A stretch of 46,819 nucleotides of DNA from Actinomycetota bacterium. GTDB lineage: Bacteria; Actinomycetota; CADDZG01; WHSQ01. The stretch lies in assembly GCA_013694625.1 (NCBI GenBank), contig JACDCD010000205.1, positions 1-46,819 on the forward strand. The letters are read 5' to 3'. The position numbers and the translations under genes were made by a program. This document shows, piece after piece, positions 1-8,595 of the stretch. The notes below the pieces were generated by a model. That model was given only the letters and a program-made list of their open reading frames with translations, made no database searches and was not told the origin of the DNA. Position 1 is the stretch's first letter; the number at the start of each line of letters is the position of its first letter.

Positions 1-30
1 TCTGCTCTGTTTTCAGGACGGGGGGCGAGT

Positions 31-765
31 GTGAAGGGCGTTGTTCTGGCAGGGGGCCTGGGCACTCGATTTCATCCGGTGACGCGCGTCGTCAACAAGC
101 ACCTTCTCGATGTGTTCGACGAGCCCATGGTCTTCTATCCAATCAGGACGCTTGCGCAAGCTGGAGTGCGCGAGCTGGTACTGGTTACGGGTCACGAGAT
201 CGATCAATTCAAGTCCCTTTTGGGTACCGGTAGCGAGCTGGGCGTGGATATCAGCTATCAACGTCAAGAGGGCCACGGGGGCATAGCAGAGGCTCTCGGA
301 CTTGCCGCCCCGGACGTCGGGAGCGAGCCAGTCGTCGTCATTCTCGGGGACAACATCTATCAGGAGGACTTGACGCCCTACGTCGAAGCCTTTGCGGCGC
401 AGGGCGAAGGAGCCAAGCTGCTCTTGAAGCGAGTCTCGGTCGAGGATGCGAGGCGATTCGGGGTTGCGGCAATTGAGAATGACAAAATTACGTCCATTAT
501 CGAGAAACCCAAGGAGCCTCCGAGCGATCTAGTAATCACCGGCTGCTACATGTACGACGAACGGGTATTTGACATCGTCGAAGGACTAGAGCCATCGAAT
601 CGAGGGGAACTCGAGATAACCGATGTCAACAACGCCTACGTGGGTACGGGCAAGGCTACCTTCGACGTGCTGCGCGGGTGGTGGACCGATGCTGGAACAC
701 CTGCGAGCAAGCTGAAGGCCTCCATCCTCGTGGCTCTGGCCAAGGGTGTGACCTTCCATGCATAG
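31..765 (+). CDS. Sugar-phosphate nucleotidylyltransferase (RmlA-like, short form)
   Basis: Probably transfers a nucleotidyl group (dTTP or UTP) to a sugar 1-phosphate in the cytoplasm, making an activated sugar for the polysaccharide built by this locus. The N-terminus shows the NTP-binding signature LAGGLGTRFHPVT (residues 6-18) and a lysine in NKHLLD. LGDNIY near residue 110 matches the metal/sugar-binding Asp region of RmlA, and the EKP motif is at about residue 160. At 244 residues it lacks roughly the last 45 residues of classical RmlA (about 290), as in short RmlA-like proteins. The start is GTG with a G-rich ribosome-binding site just upstream. It overlaps the next gene by 8 bases. 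dTDP-glucose synthesis is plausible because rfbC and rfbD lie on the other strand, but the nucleotide and sugar are not proven. Confidence 0.85.
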   Translation: MKGVVLAGGLGTRFHPVTRVVNKHLLDVFDEPMVFYPIRTLAQAGVRELVLVTGHEIDQFKSLLGTGSELGVDISYQRQEGHGGIAEALGLAAPDVGSEPVVVILGDNIYQEDLTPYVEAFAAQGEGAKLLLKRVSVEDARRFGVAAIENDKITSIIEKPKEPPSDLVITGCYMYDERVFDIVEGLEPSNRGELEITDVNNAYVGTGKATFDVLRGWWTDAGTPASKLKASILVALAKGVTFHA

Positions 766-1669
766 GTCGGCCCCCCTCCCGGACGTAACGGTGGTCCTTC
801 TCGTCTATCGGCCCGGAGAGCGGGAGGTTCAAACGGCGAAGATAGTGCGCAAGCAACGCTACGACGGAGCGGTCTTCATACAGGTCATCGATTCGAGCCC
901 CGATAAAGCACTTCCCGCCAACCTCGAATTGCGCAGGGCCGCGGACACCTGGGTGTCCATAACAACCGAAAGCTTCGGGCACGGACAGACTCGAAACTTG
1001 GGAGTGGAGCACTGTTTCACACCTCTTGTGGTCTTTCTCTCACAGGATGCCCATCCCGTCGATGATGACTGGCTGAGGGCGCTGGTTCAGCCACTGGTCG
1101 ATGGGCGAGCAGACGCCAGCTACGGCAGACAGCGGCCTCCGGAGTCCGATCCTGAGCGCGAGGCAACCTACCGCTTCCTGTACCCGGAGGTCGGTGAGAT
1201 AAGGACGATGGAGAACGTCGCCAATAAGGGATTGCGAACGTTCCACTTTTCTGATGTGAGCTCGGCCTTTGCGATAGACGTGATCCGGCGGGTTCACTTC
1301 CCAGAGGAAATTCATACCTTCGAGGATATTGGCGTCGCGAAGCGATTGTTGGATGGCGGGTACCGCATCGCATACGTGCCCGAGGCGGCGGTCTGGCATG
1401 CGCACATCCTCACCAGGAGGGAGATGTTTGCACGCTACCGGGAGATCGGAATGATCTACGAAAGGCTCGGCATCTTCGGAGAGCTGCGACGGGCCGGGCG
1501 CTCGCCTTTTCTGGGGGAGGGTGTAAGGGTCGCCAAGGCCGTGGCACCGCGCGGGAAAGCAGGATTGAAGGGGAAGGCCGCTCCCATGGTCGTCGGAGCG
1601 TTGAAGGCGTCGGCGGTGACGTGGGGACACTGGGAAGAGCGCCTCGGGAAGGCTAGGGGCGGGCGGTAG
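758..1669 (+). CDS. Family 2 glycosyltransferase, rhamnosyltransferase-like
   Basis: A GT-A fold, inverting glycosyltransferase that probably adds a sugar from a nucleotide donor to the growing lipid-linked repeat unit at the inner membrane face. The N-terminus (VTVVLLVYRPG, residues 10-20) is the first GT2 strand. FGHGQTRNLG (about 75-84) and LSQDAHPVDDDWL (about 94-106) resemble the equivalent stretches of rhamnosyltransferases, with the DxD-type acidic cluster in the second. EDIGVAKRLL (about 189-198) is the expected catalytic acidic loop. The C-terminal 60 residues are basic and without clear domain. The start ATG lies inside the end of the preceding gene (8-base overlap), which suggests translational coupling. 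Rhamnose as donor sugar is an inference from motif resemblance and from rfbC/rfbD in the locus. Confidence 0.85.
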   Translation: MHRSAPLPDVTVVLLVYRPGEREVQTAKIVRKQRYDGAVFIQVIDSSPDKALPANLELRRAADTWVSITTESFGHGQTRNLGVEHCFTPLVVFLSQDAHPVDDDWLRALVQPLVDGRADASYGRQRPPESDPEREATYRFLYPEVGEIRTMENVANKGLRTFHFSDVSSAFAIDVIRRVHFPEEIHTFEDIGVAKRLLDGGYRIAYVPEAAVWHAHILTRREMFARYREIGMIYERLGIFGELRRAGRSPFLGEGVRVAKAVAPRGKAGLKGKAAPMVVGALKASAVTWGHWEERLGKARGGR

Positions 1670-1826
1670 GGCGGAGGCCATCTCTGCGGTCCTTGCGTTG
1701 CTTTCCGGAAGGCAGATAGAGGCCGGTCACTACGTATGTGCCGGGGATGCGGTATTATTAGACTGCGGTTAGAGGCGTGCGCAACGGACGAGCCGCCTGA
1801 TCGTTCCCTTGGGGAGGGTTTTATCG

Positions 1827-2723
1827 ATGCGGCTCATGACGCTCATATGGAAGCACCGGTTGGTGCTTCTGCTATCTATTGTGGTGTCGCTAGCCGTCGT
1901 GATCCCAGTCGCGTCCATAGCTCCGGTCACATATACGAGCTCTGGGGAATTTCTCATCCCTACCACCGATCCATTGACCGGCGACCTTACAGACACTTCG
2001 CCCCTCGGCCGTTCGACAGACGATTACGCACGGGAATCGCTTGCTGACGATGTCAGGGTTGGGCTCGAATCCAATTCCGATGAACTGATCTCCATTAGTG
2101 CCACACGAGATAACGATCAGGACGAAACCTACAGCTTGGTGGCGGAGGCATCTTCGGCATCAGTTGCTACTGAAGGTGTCAGCCTGGGGGCCAAAATCCT
2201 GAGCAGCGCAGCAGAGACGCTGAGCGCTTCGCAGATCAGCAGTTTTAACCGCCGGGTGGTGGATGAGCTTGTGGACTTGGAGGTCGAGCGAACACGGATC
2301 CACAAGCTCAGCCTTGTTCAGGCGAGAAAGACCGAATCGCTTAGAGATCTGATAGCCGTAGCCCGTAGCACGGGTGATGCAGATCTGAAAGCCCTCGAGG
2401 ACGAACTCTCGAAGGAACGTGTTGTGCTTGCCGGCTACCAGCAGCGCATCGACCTCATCAAGAGTAAGAGCGAGAACCTCAAGAGACTCATCGCAAACGT
2501 CAATGATGTGAGCATTACCCGTGTAGCCTCCTCGAGCCTTATCTCTTCTCCCAGTATTCCCACAACCGGGTCCGACGCACGGTTGATTCAACTCGCTGGA
2601 ATAGCGGTCCTGGCCGGGCTTATGGTGGCTCTCCTGGTTACTCTGTGGCTCGAGCGCCGCACGATGTTTGGTTGGCGACGCACGACGTCGTCCGACATGC
2701 GCCTGCACCGGGAGAACAACTAG
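1827..2723 (+). CDS. Wzz-like polysaccharide chain-length/co-polymerase protein
   Basis: Likely an inner-membrane polysaccharide co-polymerase that sets glycan chain length with the Wzy polymerase. It has a basic N-terminus, a first membrane segment (about residues 10-32), an extracytoplasmic central part rich in charged helix-forming residues consistent with a coiled coil (about 140-220), and a second membrane segment near 255-275, followed by a short basic cytoplasmic tail. No Walker kinase motif is present, so it is not fused to a BY-kinase. I chose ATG 1827 because GGGGAGG lies about 9 bases upstream; a TTG six codons earlier is possible but would overlap that site. A -10-like TATTAT at 1753-1758 in the 157-base gap suggests a separate promoter, without a clear -35. 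Family assignment rests on topology more than on sequence motifs. Confidence 0.65.
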   Translation: MRLMTLIWKHRLVLLLSIVVSLAVVIPVASIAPVTYTSSGEFLIPTTDPLTGDLTDTSPLGRSTDDYARESLADDVRVGLESNSDELISISATRDNDQDETYSLVAEASSASVATEGVSLGAKILSSAAETLSASQISSFNRRVVDELVDLEVERTRIHKLSLVQARKTESLRDLIAVARSTGDADLKALEDELSKERVVLAGYQQRIDLIKSKSENLKRLIANVNDVSITRVASSSLISSPSIPTTGSDARLIQLAGIAVLAGLMVALLVTLWLERRTMFGWRRTTSSDMRLHRENN

Positions 2724-2725
2724 AC

Positions 2726-4339
2726 TTGAATCGACTGGCGATCATCGGTCTCGACGGAGCTACGTTCGAGCTGATCCACCCATGGGTCGAGCAAGGACGG
2801 CTCCCCAACTTCGCCAGGCTTCTCGAGCATGGTGCGTCGAGCGGCTTGAAGTCGGTGCCCAATATGAATACGGCCCCCGCATGGACGACATTCATGACCG
2901 GGAAGAACCCGGGCAAGCACGGAATCTTCTGGTTTGCCGAGGAGGGTAACGAGGCAGGCAAGGTGCGCTTCGTCACCGCTGCCGACAGGGACGGCGCCAG
3001 CCTATGGCGGTTGCTCTCGGATGCAGATCGCAGAGTCTGTGTCATGAACGTCCCGCTCACCTACCCGGTGGAAGCGGTGAACGGTGTGATGGTGGCAGGC
3101 TTCGATGCCCCTTCGACATCGAGCCGTAGCTTCACGTACCCCGAGAACATCCTGCCCGATGTCGAGCGCCGATGTGGGCCGTACCATCTGCACGTTCCGG
3201 TCATTGCCCATGCTGAAGCCGGACGACGAGCGCGGGTCGCCGAGGACATTCTGAAAGCAGAAGAGACAAGGGTCCGGGCCGCAATTGATCTGCTGCAAAA
3301 GGAGCCCTGGGACGTCTTCATGTACATGATCAAGGCGACCGATATGGCCGCTCATTACCTCTGGAACTACGATTCCCTTTCGCAGGTTGATCTGTTGCCG
3401 GTTTATGAATATGCTGACGCTGCGTTGGGAAGATTCGCGGAGGCGGCGGGTGAAGATTGCGGCATGCTGGTCATGTCGGACCATGGCTTTGGATGGAGGC
3501 AGCCCGCGGCTGAGTATCTTAACGATATCCTGGCGCAACTCGGATATATGGGGAAGACTCAGTCTCACGGGGAAGGAGCAACGTGGCGGGCGTTTCACGT
3601 CGCGAAGCGACTCGGCCCCCGCGCCAAGGGGGCGGTCAAGCGGCTGCTGCCGGGGGCCTACAGCAGATTCGGCTACAGGGTCCGCTTCGGCGGAATCGAT
3701 TGGTCTCGAACGCGCGCCTATTGTGACAACACCCGTAGCTGTGTATGGGTCAATCTCCGCGGCCGGAATCCCAAGGGCCTCGTCGATCCGAGCGAATACA
3801 AGGCCCTGGTGGAAGACCTCCGAGAGGTTCTGCTCGGCCTCACCGACCCGGCCACGGGCGAGCGGGTGGTAGAGGCAGCGTGGCTTCCGTCAGAGATCTA
3901 CTCCGGGCCTCACACGTCGAGCGCACCTGATATCCAGATCGACTGGAATTACGATCGGCCGGTGAAGGGTTTGAAGTACGAAGGCAGATTGGGTAGCGCA
4001 GAGTCGGCGCAGTCGGCCAAGGGAACGATGAATGCACTCACCGGCGCCCATAGGCCGACCGGTGTTGTGCTCATGAGCGGACCACAGTTCGCGCCTCGAG
4101 GCGGTTTGGAGGACCCCAAGCTCCAAGACATTGCCCCAACCGTTCTCCACATCGCCGGCGTGTCTGTTCCGGAGGACATGGACGGCCGGGTTCTCGCCGA
4201 AGGGCTTGCCGAGCCCTTTGCGTCGGCGCCTGTGGCGAGAGGCGCTGCGAAGCAAGGCGAAGTCATGAGCGGGCCCGCCTACACCGACGAGGAGGCTGCC
4301 GAGATCGAGGCGCGTCTGAAGGCATTGGGCTACCTTTAA
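2726..4339 (+). CDS. AlkP-superfamily hydrolase, copy 1
   Basis: A soluble member of the alkaline phosphatase / nucleotide pyrophosphatase superfamily (COG3379-like) that hydrolyses or transfers phospho- or sulfo-esters with two metal ions. Visible residues are Asp10 in GLDGATF, candidate nucleophile Thr54/Thr55 in APAWTTFMTG followed by NPGKHG, the metal pair Asp252-His253 in MSDHG, and His442 in GAHRP. There is no signal peptide, so the enzyme is probably cytoplasmic. The C-terminus has the tail YTDEE...RLKALGYL shared by all six paralogues here. I prefer TTG 2726, two bases after the wzz stop and 11 bases after GGGAG, because it places the first metal Asp at residue 10; an upstream ATG at 2645 would add 27 unconserved residues. 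It most resembles the copies at 8579 and 10303. The substrate is unknown. Confidence 0.85.
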   Translation: MNRLAIIGLDGATFELIHPWVEQGRLPNFARLLEHGASSGLKSVPNMNTAPAWTTFMTGKNPGKHGIFWFAEEGNEAGKVRFVTAADRDGASLWRLLSDADRRVCVMNVPLTYPVEAVNGVMVAGFDAPSTSSRSFTYPENILPDVERRCGPYHLHVPVIAHAEAGRRARVAEDILKAEETRVRAAIDLLQKEPWDVFMYMIKATDMAAHYLWNYDSLSQVDLLPVYEYADAALGRFAEAAGEDCGMLVMSDHGFGWRQPAAEYLNDILAQLGYMGKTQSHGEGATWRAFHVAKRLGPRAKGAVKRLLPGAYSRFGYRVRFGGIDWSRTRAYCDNTRSCVWVNLRGRNPKGLVDPSEYKALVEDLREVLLGLTDPATGERVVEAAWLPSEIYSGPHTSSAPDIQIDWNYDRPVKGLKYEGRLGSAESAQSAKGTMNALTGAHRPTGVVLMSGPQFAPRGGLEDPKLQDIAPTVLHIAGVSVPEDMDGRVLAEGLAEPFASAPVARGAAKQGEVMSGPAYTDEEAAEIEARLKALGYL

Positions 4340-6006
4340 TGCAAGAAGTGCCTCCGAGACCTTTCCGCAAAGTATTCTGTGTCGGCCTCGATGGGGCGAC
4401 GTTCGACGTGATCGATCCTATGATCGAGCAGGGCCGGCTCCCAACTCTGGCCCGCCTCTTGGAAAGTGGTGCGCGTGGGTCTCTCGCCTCGACCGTGCCG
4501 CCCTTATCCGCTCCCGCGTGGGTGACTTTCATGACCGGAGAGAATCCAGGGCGGCACGGGATCTACCATTTCCGCGCCATGGAGCAGGGCGCTCTGGGGT
4601 CGGGACTCATGGGCTCCTGGGCTTATCGGGGACGGACGATCTTCGATCATGCGTCGCGTGCAGGCCTGAAGGTCACGGCTTTCCGGGTTCCCATGACGTA
4701 TCCTCCATGGCCGATCAACGGTGTGATGGTCGCCGGTTTTCCCACCCCCGACACCCGCACGACGTACTCGAGCCCGCCCGAGATCGCCGAGTGGGTCGGT
4801 TCTCTGATGAAGCTGTCGCCGATGAAGAGCATGGTAGCGAGCCCAGAGGTGCAGGCTCAAGATTACGACTACTACTTGGAGCGCTCAACCGAGACCCTGG
4901 TCGAGTTGGCCAAGGACTGCGAAGTGGACTTTTTCTGTTACGTCAACAGCCTAACCGATTGGATCGCGCACAAGTTCTGGCGCTTTGACGATCCCAACGC
5001 TCCCGGCTTCGACCCCGAAGCACCTCAGAACGGACTGTTGCAGAGGTTCTACGAAAAGACCGACGCCTCCCTGGGGGCCCTCTTGGAAGAGGCACCCTCC
5101 GATGCTTTGGTCGTGGTGATGTCCGACCACGGCACGGGTCCCCGCAGCCAGAGACGCTTCAATACCAATGCATGGTTGACGAGCGTGGGCATGCTGACCC
5201 CTTCCGAGGTCCGGGGAAGACTGTTCTTTTCAACGGTGGTGCTCCGGGCCAAGCAGGCTGTGCCAAACAAGACCTCCATGAAACAATGGCTGTGGAAAAA
5301 GGCGCCACCCCTCCGAGGCATGCTCCGGAAGTCGGCAGGTGGCCTCTCTTCCTATGGGCGGGGCATGGATTGCAGCCGATCCAAGGCCTACCGCATGAGC
5401 TTTCATGACCATGTGGAGGGCGTAAACATCAATCTAATAGGCCGCGAGCCGGAAGGCATTGTTGCCCCCGCCGACTACGAGAGGGCCAGGGACGCCCTGA
5501 TCCGGGCAGCCCAATCCACGGTGGACCCGAGCACCGGAGAGGATGTGTTCCAAGAGGTCTTCAAGCGAGAGGAGCTGTATGAGGGTGACCATGCCGAGCG
5601 CGCCCCCGACGTGATCCTCGTCCTGAAGCCCGTTTTCGAGTTCGGTTTGGGCTCCGGGAAGCAGGTCTTCTCAACGGTGTCGCCCTCCCGACTCATGCGC
5701 TCGAGCGCAACGCACCGCCCCGAGGGGATCCTCAGCATTGCGGGGCCGAAAGTTGTCCCGGGCAAGTTGGATGGTGCCCGCCTGATCGATGTTCCCGCCA
5801 CGCTGCTCTGGGCGCTGGGACTGCCCATCCCCCAGGATGTCGACGGCCGGGTCCTGACCGACGCCTTCGATCCCGAGCTCGTCGCCGAATGGCCAATTCG
5901 TGCGGGCGACCACGAGGCCTCGAAACAGGACAACGCCGGGGAAGCCTATACGTCCGAGGAAGAGGAACAGTTGGCGACTCACCTCGAAGACCTTGGCTAC
6001 ATCTGA
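4339..6006 (+). CDS. AlkP-superfamily hydrolase, copy 2
   Basis: Second soluble AlkP-superfamily enzyme; its ATG overlaps the TAA of copy 1 by one base, so the two are translationally coupled. Metal and active-site residues look intact: Asp18 in GLDGATFD, the SAPAWVTFMTG nucleophile region followed by NPGRHG, Asp263-His264 in MSDHGTG, and His459 in ATHRPEG. Its length is 555 residues. The tail YTSEEEEQ...HLEDLGYI closes the protein. It is clearly closer to the minus-strand copy at 11985 than to its neighbour: both share KVFCVGLDGATFDVIDPM and the phrase FCYVNS(L/I)TDW. No membrane segment or signal peptide is seen. Phosphodiesterase, phosphatase, sulfatase or phosphomutase-like activity is possible; the sequence does not decide. 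Confidence 0.85.
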   Translation: MQEVPPRPFRKVFCVGLDGATFDVIDPMIEQGRLPTLARLLESGARGSLASTVPPLSAPAWVTFMTGENPGRHGIYHFRAMEQGALGSGLMGSWAYRGRTIFDHASRAGLKVTAFRVPMTYPPWPINGVMVAGFPTPDTRTTYSSPPEIAEWVGSLMKLSPMKSMVASPEVQAQDYDYYLERSTETLVELAKDCEVDFFCYVNSLTDWIAHKFWRFDDPNAPGFDPEAPQNGLLQRFYEKTDASLGALLEEAPSDALVVVMSDHGTGPRSQRRFNTNAWLTSVGMLTPSEVRGRLFFSTVVLRAKQAVPNKTSMKQWLWKKAPPLRGMLRKSAGGLSSYGRGMDCSRSKAYRMSFHDHVEGVNINLIGREPEGIVAPADYERARDALIRAAQSTVDPSTGEDVFQEVFKREELYEGDHAERAPDVILVLKPVFEFGLGSGKQVFSTVSPSRLMRSSATHRPEGILSIAGPKVVPGKLDGARLIDVPATLLWALGLPIPQDVDGRVLTDAFDPELVAEWPIRAGDHEASKQDNAGEAYTSEEEEQLATHLEDLGYI

Positions 6007-6060
6007 TCTCTACGTGCAGGATCACCCGTTAACCGCGAGGCGCCGGCGCCACTCGGGGGA

Positions 6061-7617
6061 GTGACCCGCTCACCAAAGGAACGCGGGCGGGAGGAGGGGC
6101 ACGGGCGGGAGGAGGGGCACGGGGGCGAGTTGATCGGGGTCGTCAGCGGCGGAAGCCTCAACCTGCTGGGCAACGCCGTCAGTCAGGTGTTGCGGTTCGC
6201 AATGGTGGTAATGCTGGCGCGCCTGTTGGATACGGCGCAGGTGGGCCTCTATTTCCAAGCCTTCGCATTCCTGGCCATTCTCGGCCTCCTGTCCCTCAGC
6301 GGTTTCCAGAGCGCTCTCACTCGGTTTGTTGCGGTATTCCGGGTGGACGAGGACCACGCCTCTTTGCGAGGCACCCTGCGCCTTGGCCTCGGCCTGCCCA
6401 CCGTGTCGGCGGTGGCGTTGGGCGCGGTTCTGTTCGCAGTGTCATCGCGGCTCGCGGAAGAGGTGTTCCACGATCCTCGCTTGGCGAGCCCTCTCCGGTT
6501 CGTTGCGGTGGCTCTCCCCGCGACTGTCCTTACAGATGCGGCCCTGTCCGCCACCAGAGGCTTCAAGACGATGCGCCCCTATGCGCTCGTCGGCCTTATT
6601 TTCGAACCCGCATCCCGTTTGCTCCTTACTTGGGTGTTGGTCGCCGTAGGGTTTGGGCTGCGCGGCGCCATGCTCGGGCTCGTGGCAACAAATGTGGCCG
6701 CCGCCTGCCTCGCCGTTCTTGCCATACGCCGGCTTGCAGGGCCGTCGATGGCACCTCCCCGCTACAGATGGCGTCGCCTCTTCTCTTTTTCCACGGTCAG
6801 TTGGGTTTCGACTCTTGCATCGACGGGGTTGCTCTGGGCAGACACCATCCTGTTGGGGATCTATGGTTCGGCATCCGACGTGGCCATCTACCAGGTTGCA
6901 ACGCGGCTGACCCTGCTCGTGATGATCTTCATGCATTCACTAAATGCCTCCTTTGCTCCGCGCATTGCGGATCTTTATCGGAGTGGGCAAAGGGACAGCC
7001 TGAGAAAGCTCTATTCGCTGGTCACGAGCTGGATAGTGAGACTGTCACTCCCCGCTGTTGTGCTGATCATGGTCTTTCCGCGGGAGCTCCTGTCCATCTT
7101 CGGCAAGGAGTTCACAGCGGGTGCATCTATAACCGTGCTCCTGGCTGTGGGTACTCTGTTCGACGTCGTGTCCGGCCCGTGCGGACACATGCTTGTGATG
7201 TCGGGACGCCCGGCACTGACCATGGCCAACAACCTGTGCGGGCTGGCTCTGAACATAGGCCTGAACATTTGGCTCATACCTCGTTTCGGTTTGGTCGGCG
7301 CCGGGATCGCCTGGGCAGCGTCACTTGCATTGATCAACGTGTCGAGGCTGGCCCAGGTCTGGTTCACCATGGGGATGCTGCCTTTCGACAGGGGGTTGGT
7401 GAAAGGCGTGATAGCGGCCACCGTTGCTGCGATTGTGGCGCTTGTTGTGCAGCGCGCCGGAGGGAACGGGCTTTCCACTTTGGCTGTGGGTGCTCTATCA
7501 ATCGGAGCTGTCTACGGAGGGATGATCTTCCTCTTGGGCGTAGATGCCGATGATCGGCTCGTGTGGAGGACGCTCAGACGCCGTCTGTCGGGCGCCGGTC
7601 CCGCCGAGGCTGCGTGA
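6061..7617 (+). CDS. Wzx-like polysaccharide flippase
   Basis: An integral membrane protein of the MOP (multidrug/oligosaccharidyl-lipid/polysaccharide) exporter superfamily that would flip lipid-linked repeat units to the outer face of the membrane. About 12-14 hydrophobic segments span nearly the whole chain, beginning with GNAVSQVLRFAMVVMLARLL, where the Asn/Gln-Arg pattern and the ARLL motif are typical of Wzx. The first 20 residues are hydrophilic and come from an exact 18-base tandem duplication. The start is uncertain: GTG 6061 has a G-rich site only about 2 bases upstream, whereas TTG 6130, after the G-rich repeats, gives a 495-residue protein starting just before the first membrane segment. 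It is the last gene of the plus-strand block and ends 15 bases from the convergent sulfotransferase gene. Confidence 0.88.
   Translation: MTRSPKERGREEGHGREEGHGGELIGVVSGGSLNLLGNAVSQVLRFAMVVMLARLLDTAQVGLYFQAFAFLAILGLLSLSGFQSALTRFVAVFRVDEDHASLRGTLRLGLGLPTVSAVALGAVLFAVSSRLAEEVFHDPRLASPLRFVAVALPATVLTDAALSATRGFKTMRPYALVGLIFEPASRLLLTWVLVAVGFGLRGAMLGLVATNVAAACLAVLAIRRLAGPSMAPPRYRWRRLFSFSTVSWVSTLASTGLLWADTILLGIYGSASDVAIYQVATRLTLLVMIFMHSLNASFAPRIADLYRSGQRDSLRKLYSLVTSWIVRLSLPAVVLIMVFPRELLSIFGKEFTAGASITVLLAVGTLFDVVSGPCGHMLVMSGRPALTMANNLCGLALNIGLNIWLIPRFGLVGAGIAWAASLALINVSRLAQVWFTMGMLPFDRGLVKGVIAATVAAIVALVVQRAGGNGLSTLAVGALSIGAVYGGMIFLLGVDADDRLVWRTLRRRLSGAGPAEAA
6085..6120 (+). repeat. Exact 18-base tandem duplication
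   Basis: Two identical 18-base units (6085-6102 and 6103-6120) each contain a GGGAGGAGGGG core that looks like a strong ribosome-binding site. If translation of wzx begins at GTG 6061 they encode a repeated Gly-Arg-Glu-Glu-Gly-His hexapeptide. If it begins at TTG 6130 they are a duplicated Shine-Dalgarno region. The second reading fits the lack of conserved protein sequence there. Confidence 0.8.
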
Positions 7618-7632
7618 GGCGGCTGGTCGTTC

Positions 7633-8595
7633 CTATTCGAGCCACGAGGGCAGATTTTCGTACCCCTTTGCGCGCAGCTTCGTGGCGACCGTTCGGTTTG
7701 CGGCGTTGTACTGCTGCTCGATCCGGCCGGCCAACTCCGGGTCGAGACTTTCGCGCAACGGACCTGTGTTGACCCGGGCATAAGCCCCCCTGAGCCCTCG
7801 TCGCAGGGCTGGTGCCTTTCGCAAAACGCCATCGGTCCTCGTGTTGATGACGCGGGCGGTTCGGCTGAGCGTGGTGTTGCGGGAATGCGAGGTCTTGTTT
7901 CGAGCCCCGTAGTCGAACGAATCTCCAACACCCTCGTCAATCGAGAGCCAGGAGCAGATTCGCGCGACGACTGCGCCCGGATCCTCCGCTAGGTGCTCGG
8001 CAAATACTACTCTCACGTCGTCCCCGAATCTATCGAGCCACCTTCCCAGGTAGTCGTCGTAGAAGCCGATCGAGAGACCGTTGAAGTGACTGTCGGGGAC
8101 TATGTCGGCGCCTGCCCGGCGCTGCTTCTCACAAGCCGCGATGTAGTCCTCGAAGGAATCTATGCCGGGCAAGTTTCCCTTTGTCCGCTGGAAGGTGTAA
8201 GCGGACCACAGCCTTCTGACCGGATCACGGAGACTGATGACTATGCGGACGTGAGGCAGGGTCTTCTGGATGGCATCCAGCACCCGCTCACCGCCGTAAC
8301 AGTAGGACGGAGTCGCCTCCAGCCGATATCTCTCGGTGCGGCAATGGGAAAAGTGCTTCCTGTAGGTGTTCAGGTCGGCCAGCCGGCCCCCTTCTGTGAG
8401 CAATGGCTTGAAGTATCTGAGCTCTTTCTCGTCGGCGGGACAGATCTCCGGGTGCTGCGCGAGGTACCAGAACAACGACGTGGTCCCGGCTTTTGGGATG
8501 CCTGCGATCAACAGGTTCGCTAGGTCTCCACCGGAGTGAACGTCCGTGTTCTCACGCAAGGCGGGCGAACGCCGGCCTCTACTCGACGTAGCCAA
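7633..8595 (-). CDS. PAPS-dependent sulfotransferase, copy 1
   Basis: Predicted to transfer sulfate from PAPS to a carbohydrate or lipid acceptor. The 5'-phosphosulfate loop is in LLIAGIPKAGTTSL (about residues 27-40 from the TTG start), and the 3'-phosphate-binding motif is in ISLRDPVRRLWSAY about 90 residues later, where the Arg and Ser contacts are visible. The acidic/His region expected between them is present (KELRYFKPLL). The length of 308-320 residues is normal for bacterial carbohydrate sulfotransferases. The start is unclear: TTG 8595 overlaps the upstream stop by 17 bases, TTG 8559 lies 12 codons later, and neither has a strong ribosome-binding site. It is the last gene of the minus-strand block. 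The protein is paralogous over its whole length to the one at 24528, including the end GY-x-x-LPSWL. Confidence 0.87.
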   Translation of the reverse strand: MATSSRGRRSPALRENTDVHSGGDLANLLIAGIPKAGTTSLFWYLAQHPEICPADEKELRYFKPLLTEGGRLADLNTYRKHFSHCRTERYRLEATPSYCYGGERVLDAIQKTLPHVRIVISLRDPVRRLWSAYTFQRTKGNLPGIDSFEDYIAACEKQRRAGADIVPDSHFNGLSIGFYDDYLGRWLDRFGDDVRVVFAEHLAEDPGAVVARICSWLSIDEGVGDSFDYGARNKTSHSRNTTLSRTARVINTRTDGVLRKAPALRRGLRGAYARVNTGPLRESLDPELAGRIEQQYNAANRTVATKLRAKGYENLPSWLE

